Source of the DNA: Antedon mediterranea
Lineage: Eukaryota; Echinodermata; Crinoidea; Comatulida; Antedonidae
Direction: 5' to 3'
Assembly (NCBI RefSeq): GCF_964355755.1
Contig: NC_092670.1
Location: forward strand, 3,251,001-3,315,000
Length of the DNA: 64,000 nt
The position numbers and the translations under genes were made by a program. The notes under the pieces are model-generated. The model made no database searches. It was given only the letters and a program-made list of their open reading frames with translations, and was not told where the DNA came from. Of this stretch, positions 63,690 to 64,000 are shown in pieces; within the stretch, counting starts at the first letter, position 1, and each line of letters begins with the position of its first letter.

Positions 63690-64000
63690 GAATATAGAGT
63701 ATACACTATATAACTACATACAGTGTAGCATAGGTAAAATTATGGGACCCGCCTTTATTTTAATTTTTATCATGATGACGTCATCAAAATGAACACGAAG
63801 ATAGCAATTTTGGAAGGAATTTATCTGAGCAACAACATATTAACGTGTAGAAGAATTTGGATGCGTAGAATATAGATGCGCGCTATATATTTTAAATGAA
63901 CTATGACGCAAAAGATAAAAATACGACTTTTATAATTCAACTGGCCATAAAATGATGTCACAACATCCGATACGCAACATTTTTACATGAATTCGTATCT
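63690..64000 (+). repeat. Dispersed repeat, copy 3 (runs off the window)
   Basis: ACAGTGTAGCATAGGTAAAA, TTATGGGACCC, AACTGGCCAT and GTCACAACATCC, as in 47330-47640. Continues past the right edge. Confidence 0.6.

Overview
This is eukaryotic DNA: AT-rich, with GT-AG introns, very short exons scattered over tens of kilobases, and more than half of the window made of transposable elements. Frequent TAGGCCTA and TACTGTAC words and the tRNA-type SINE near 1.7 kb suggest an invertebrate deuterostome, most likely an echinoderm (perhaps a crinoid). That assignment is an inference. No rRNA, tRNA gene, operon or CRISPR array was seen.

The one recognisable host gene lies on the minus strand. Read from high to low coordinates, 25 exons between 34332 and 9774 can be chained with matching splice phases, apart from one exon that carries a frame break. 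The predicted protein of about 1,380 residues has the order: death-effector-like (DED-like) pair, short linker, Roc GTPase, COR, death domain, ZU5, UPA, linkers. This is a ROCO-family signalling scaffold combined with the ZU5-UPA-death set known from UNC5 and PIDD. At the left edge (5337 to 1320) lies a second copy of the DED-like exon (same 555-nt length, same phase) and further copies of the 45-nt linker exon. This implies a tandem paralogue running off the left end, or a modular continuation of the same gene.

The rest is layered mobile DNA. In the intron between the DED-like and Roc exons sits a 6.4-kb element with AGCCCCTTTCTCACAG ends and a 3-bp target duplication; the duplicated intron at the left edge preserves the empty site. 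Inside it is a 5.6-kb insert holding a BEL/Pao-type Gag ORF, inverted arms and a ~130-bp minisatellite. From 35.1 to 35.8 kb lies a decayed Ty3/gypsy gag. From 37 to 43.7 kb lie three copies of a Helitron-like element with a terminal hairpin and CTAG|T end. From 44.0 to 57.5 kb there is a four-deep nest: inverted arms, containing a BEL/Pao retrotransposon (long pol ORF, 707-bp LTRs, 5-bp target duplication), whose left LTR is split by a 6-kb element with ~820-bp inverted repeats and an 8-bp duplication. That element is itself hit by a 1.9-kb hAT-type element carrying three ~318-bp tandem repeats. A Ty3/gypsy pol fragment follows (57.9-59.7 kb), then a large palindrome (60.8-63.2 kb) and a 22-bp minisatellite.

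All exon boundaries were read by eye from splice signals and phase. The first coding exon, true start codon, promoter and polyadenylation site of the ROCO gene were not identified.
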